Positions 62,427-64,000 of a stretch of DNA of 64,000 bases are shown here, piece by piece. Numbering within the stretch: position 1 is the stretch's first letter; every line of letters begins with the position of its first letter. The translations under genes and the position numbers were made by a program. The notes beneath the pieces are model-generated. The model was not told where the DNA came from, did not search any database, and was given only the letters and a program-made list of their open reading frames with translations. This DNA is from Hoeflea_A sp965204935. GTDB lineage: Bacteria; Pseudomonadota; Alphaproteobacteria; Rhizobiales; Rhizobiaceae. Location of the stretch: assembly GCF_965204935.1 (NCBI RefSeq), contig NZ_CBDBFO010000002.1; one strand, written 5' to 3'.

Positions 62427-64000
62427 ACGCGGATCGCTCTGGTGCACAGATACTGGTGGATTGCCTCCTTGGTCAGGGCGTAAAACATGCCTTTCTGGTT
62501 CCCGGTGAAAGCTACCTTGCCGTCCTGGACGCGCTCGTCGATGCGCCGGAAATTGCGCTGACGGTCTGCCGGCAGGAAGGCGGTGCCGCCATGATGGCCG
62601 AGGCCCATGGCAAGCTGACGGGCAAGCCCGGAATCTGCATGGTCACACGTGGACCCGGCGCGACCAACGCCTCGGCAGGTCTTCACGTTGCCTTTCAGGA
62701 CTCCACGCCAATGATCCTGTTTGTCGGACAGGTGGCGCGCGGCATGCGCGAGCGCGAGGCATTTCAGGAAATCGATTATCGGCGGATGTTCGGGCAGGTC
62801 GCCAAATGGGTGGCCGAAATCGACACACCGGACCGCATCGCGGAATTTGTTTCGCGCGCATTCCATGTCGCCTGCTCCGGACGTCCGGGCCCCGTCGTCC
62901 TGGCCTTGCCGGAGGACATGCTCGTCGAACGGAGTGCACCTGCACCGAAATTGCCACCGGTCAAGACGCCCCATGCCGATGTTCCGCCGGACAGCTGGCG
63001 CGAACTTGAGAAACTGCTGACGGTTGCCGAACGGCCGCTGGTTGTCGTGGGCGGCGGGCCGTGGAACCGCGACGCCAAGGCCGCACTGGAAGAATTCTCC
63101 AGCAATTGGAACATTCCGGTCGCGGCCTCATTCCGGTGTCAGGATTTCTTCGACAACGAGCATCCGAATTATGCCGGCGATGTCGGCATCGGCATCAATC
63201 CGAAACTGGCCGAAAGGCTTCGCACAAGCGACCTCCTGGTGCTTCTGGGGACCCGTTTCGGAGAGATGGAATCAAGCGGATATTCGCTCATCGAGATTCC
63301 GCGGCCGAAACAGAAACTGGTCCATGTCTTTCCCGATTCCAGTGAGTTGGGCCGCGTCTACTTCCCGACGTTGGCGATCCACGCAAGTCCTGTGCACCTG
63401 GCCCTGCGGCTTGCAACGCTCGCGCCGCCTGCGGAACAGGGGGCGAGGTGTGAAGAAACAGCCTCCGCCCGCGCCGACTACAAGGACTGGAGTTCGCTAC
63501 CGGACGGTATCGGCAATTTACGCATGCCGGACGTCATGCGTGTTGTAAGCACCACCATGCCCGATGATACCATCGTAACCAACGGTGCGGGCAACTACAC
63601 GGTTTGGGTTCACCGTTTTCATCGCTACCGGGAATTCCGCACGCAACTGGCGCCGATATCGGGTTCCATGGGTTACGGGCTTCCCGCGGCAGTCGCGGCC
63701 GCACGGACACATCCCGACCGTCCGGTGGTCTGCTTTGCCGGAGACGGCTGTTTTTTGATGCACGGCCAGGAACTGGCCACGGCACGCCAATACGATCTGA
63801 AGATCATCGTCCTGATCGTGAACAACGGCATGTACGGGACCATCCGTATGCATCAGGAACGCCATTATCCGGGCAGGGTAAGCGCGACCGACCTGATCAA
63901 TCCCGATTTTGCCTCCCTGGCAACCGCTTACGGATGCCACGGTGAAGCAGTGGAGCATTCCGACGAATTCGAAGCGGCCCTCGATCGGGCGATCGCGGCT
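62423..64000 (+). CDS. Thiamine-diphosphate enzyme, acetolactate-synthase-like (3' end outside window)
   Basis: At least 526 residues, running off the right edge; the family is usually about 550, so little is missing. The catalytic Glu52 is in VCRQEGGAAMMAEAHGKLTG. A central domain (LVVVGGGPWNRDAKAALEEF) and the ThDP/Mg motif (GDGCFLMHGQELATARQY to VNNGMYG, near 439-470) are complete. Acetolactate synthases, 2-oxoacid decarboxylases and sulfoacetaldehyde-type enzymes share this fold, and sequence alone does not choose. The adjacent aldehyde dehydrogenase favours a decarboxylase that yields an aldehyde. ATGA overlap with the cupin gene shows translational coupling. Confidence 0.9.
   Translation, partial: MNADRSGAQILVDCLLGQGVKHAFLVPGESYLAVLDALVDAPEIALTVCRQEGGAAMMAEAHGKLTGKPGICMVTRGPGATNASAGLHVAFQDSTPMILFVGQVARGMREREAFQEIDYRRMFGQVAKWVAEIDTPDRIAEFVSRAFHVACSGRPGPVVLALPEDMLVERSAPAPKLPPVKTPHADVPPDSWRELEKLLTVAERPLVVVGGGPWNRDAKAALEEFSSNWNIPVAASFRCQDFFDNEHPNYAGDVGIGINPKLAERLRTSDLLVLLGTRFGEMESSGYSLIEIPRPKQKLVHVFPDSSELGRVYFPTLAIHASPVHLALRLATLAPPAEQGARCEETASARADYKDWSSLPDGIGNLRMPDVMRVVSTTMPDDTIVTNGAGNYTVWVHRFHRYREFRTQLAPISGSMGYGLPAAVAAARTHPDRPVVCFAGDGCFLMHGQELATARQYDLKIIVLIVNNGMYGTIRMHQERHYPGRVSATDLINPDFASLATAYGCHGEAVEHSDEFEAALDRAIAA

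Overview
The window looks like a chromosomal segment of an alphaproteobacterium of the order Hyphomicrobiales (Rhizobiales), probably Rhizobiaceae or Phyllobacteriaceae. The evidence is GC-rich coding sequence, the CtrA/ChpT/SciP cell-cycle regulators, an alphaproteobacterial serC leader, an alpha-type RpoH, an sqdBDC sulfolipid operon, and several small DUF proteins typical of this order (DUF1192, DUF1272, DUF4164, DUF1134, DUF1153). I cannot name the genus. Almost all of it is core genome. The clear mobile DNA is one intact IS1380-type insertion sequence, and the last 5 kb, after a tRNA-Met gene, look accessory.

Layout: 1-0.6 kb holds two perfect CtrA-type boxes and a candidate small RNA. 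0.4-3.7 kb: DUF1192, a quinone oxidoreductase, a 53-residue membrane protein, an SGNH hydrolase and class I fructose-bisphosphate aldolase. 4.0-10.5 kb: a class III adenylate cyclase facing a central-carbon operon (tkt, gap, DUF1272, pgk). 10.7-15.1 kb: DUF4164, zapA, 6S RNA, 5-formyl-THF cyclo-ligase, a YmdB-type phosphodiesterase, an exported MBL-fold protein and yebC. 15.2-17.4 kb: ruvCAB. 17.4-20.4 kb: sqdBDC on the minus strand. 20.5-26.5 kb: the ybgC-tolQRAB-pal-cpoB envelope cluster. 26.5-33.0 kb: tilS, ftsH, the insertion sequence, glmM. 33.3-35.3 kb: two outer-membrane beta-barrel proteins. 35.3-37.0 kb: an HMCES/YedK peptidase, a small Cys-rich protein and an exported SH3 protein with a His-Pro-Tyr repeat tail. 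37.2-40.1 kb: serC-serA behind a serC leader RNA. 40.1-47.5 kb: an EamA transporter, purA, an acidic membrane protein, rpoH, an RluD-type pseudouridine synthase, a small membrane protein and a SpoU methyltransferase. 47.5-50.4 kb: a long coiled-coil membrane protein and a DUF1134 protein. 50.6-54.6 kb: a cell-cycle cluster (chpT, an atypical receiver protein, ctrA, a fliJ-like gene, a PqiA-like protein, sciP). 54.8-58.5 kb: mnmA and a WbpE/WbpB-like sugar-modifying pair. 58.6 kb: tRNA-Met(CAT). 58.9-64 kb: an AraC regulator divergent from a four-gene operon (aldehyde dehydrogenase, NIPSNAP protein, cupin-like protein, ThDP enzyme cut by the window end).

Two themes recur. The first is the CtrA circuit: chpT, ctrA and sciP lie within 4 kb, and perfect TTAA-N7-TTAA boxes lie in front of the candidate small RNA, the second outer-membrane protein and the atypical receiver. 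One-mismatch boxes lie in front of chpT, ctrA and between sciP and mnmA, and GANTC methylation sites cluster at ctrA and in the first 300 bases. The second is the terminal operon. A GabD-like aldehyde dehydrogenase together with an acetolactate-synthase-like ThDP enzyme resembles the 2-oxoacid decarboxylase plus semialdehyde dehydrogenase arrangement that closes the TCA cycle in cyanobacteria. Here it comes with a NIPSNAP and a cupin-like partner and its own AraC regulator. Its substrate is unknown, and it is the best candidate in the window for an undescribed pathway.
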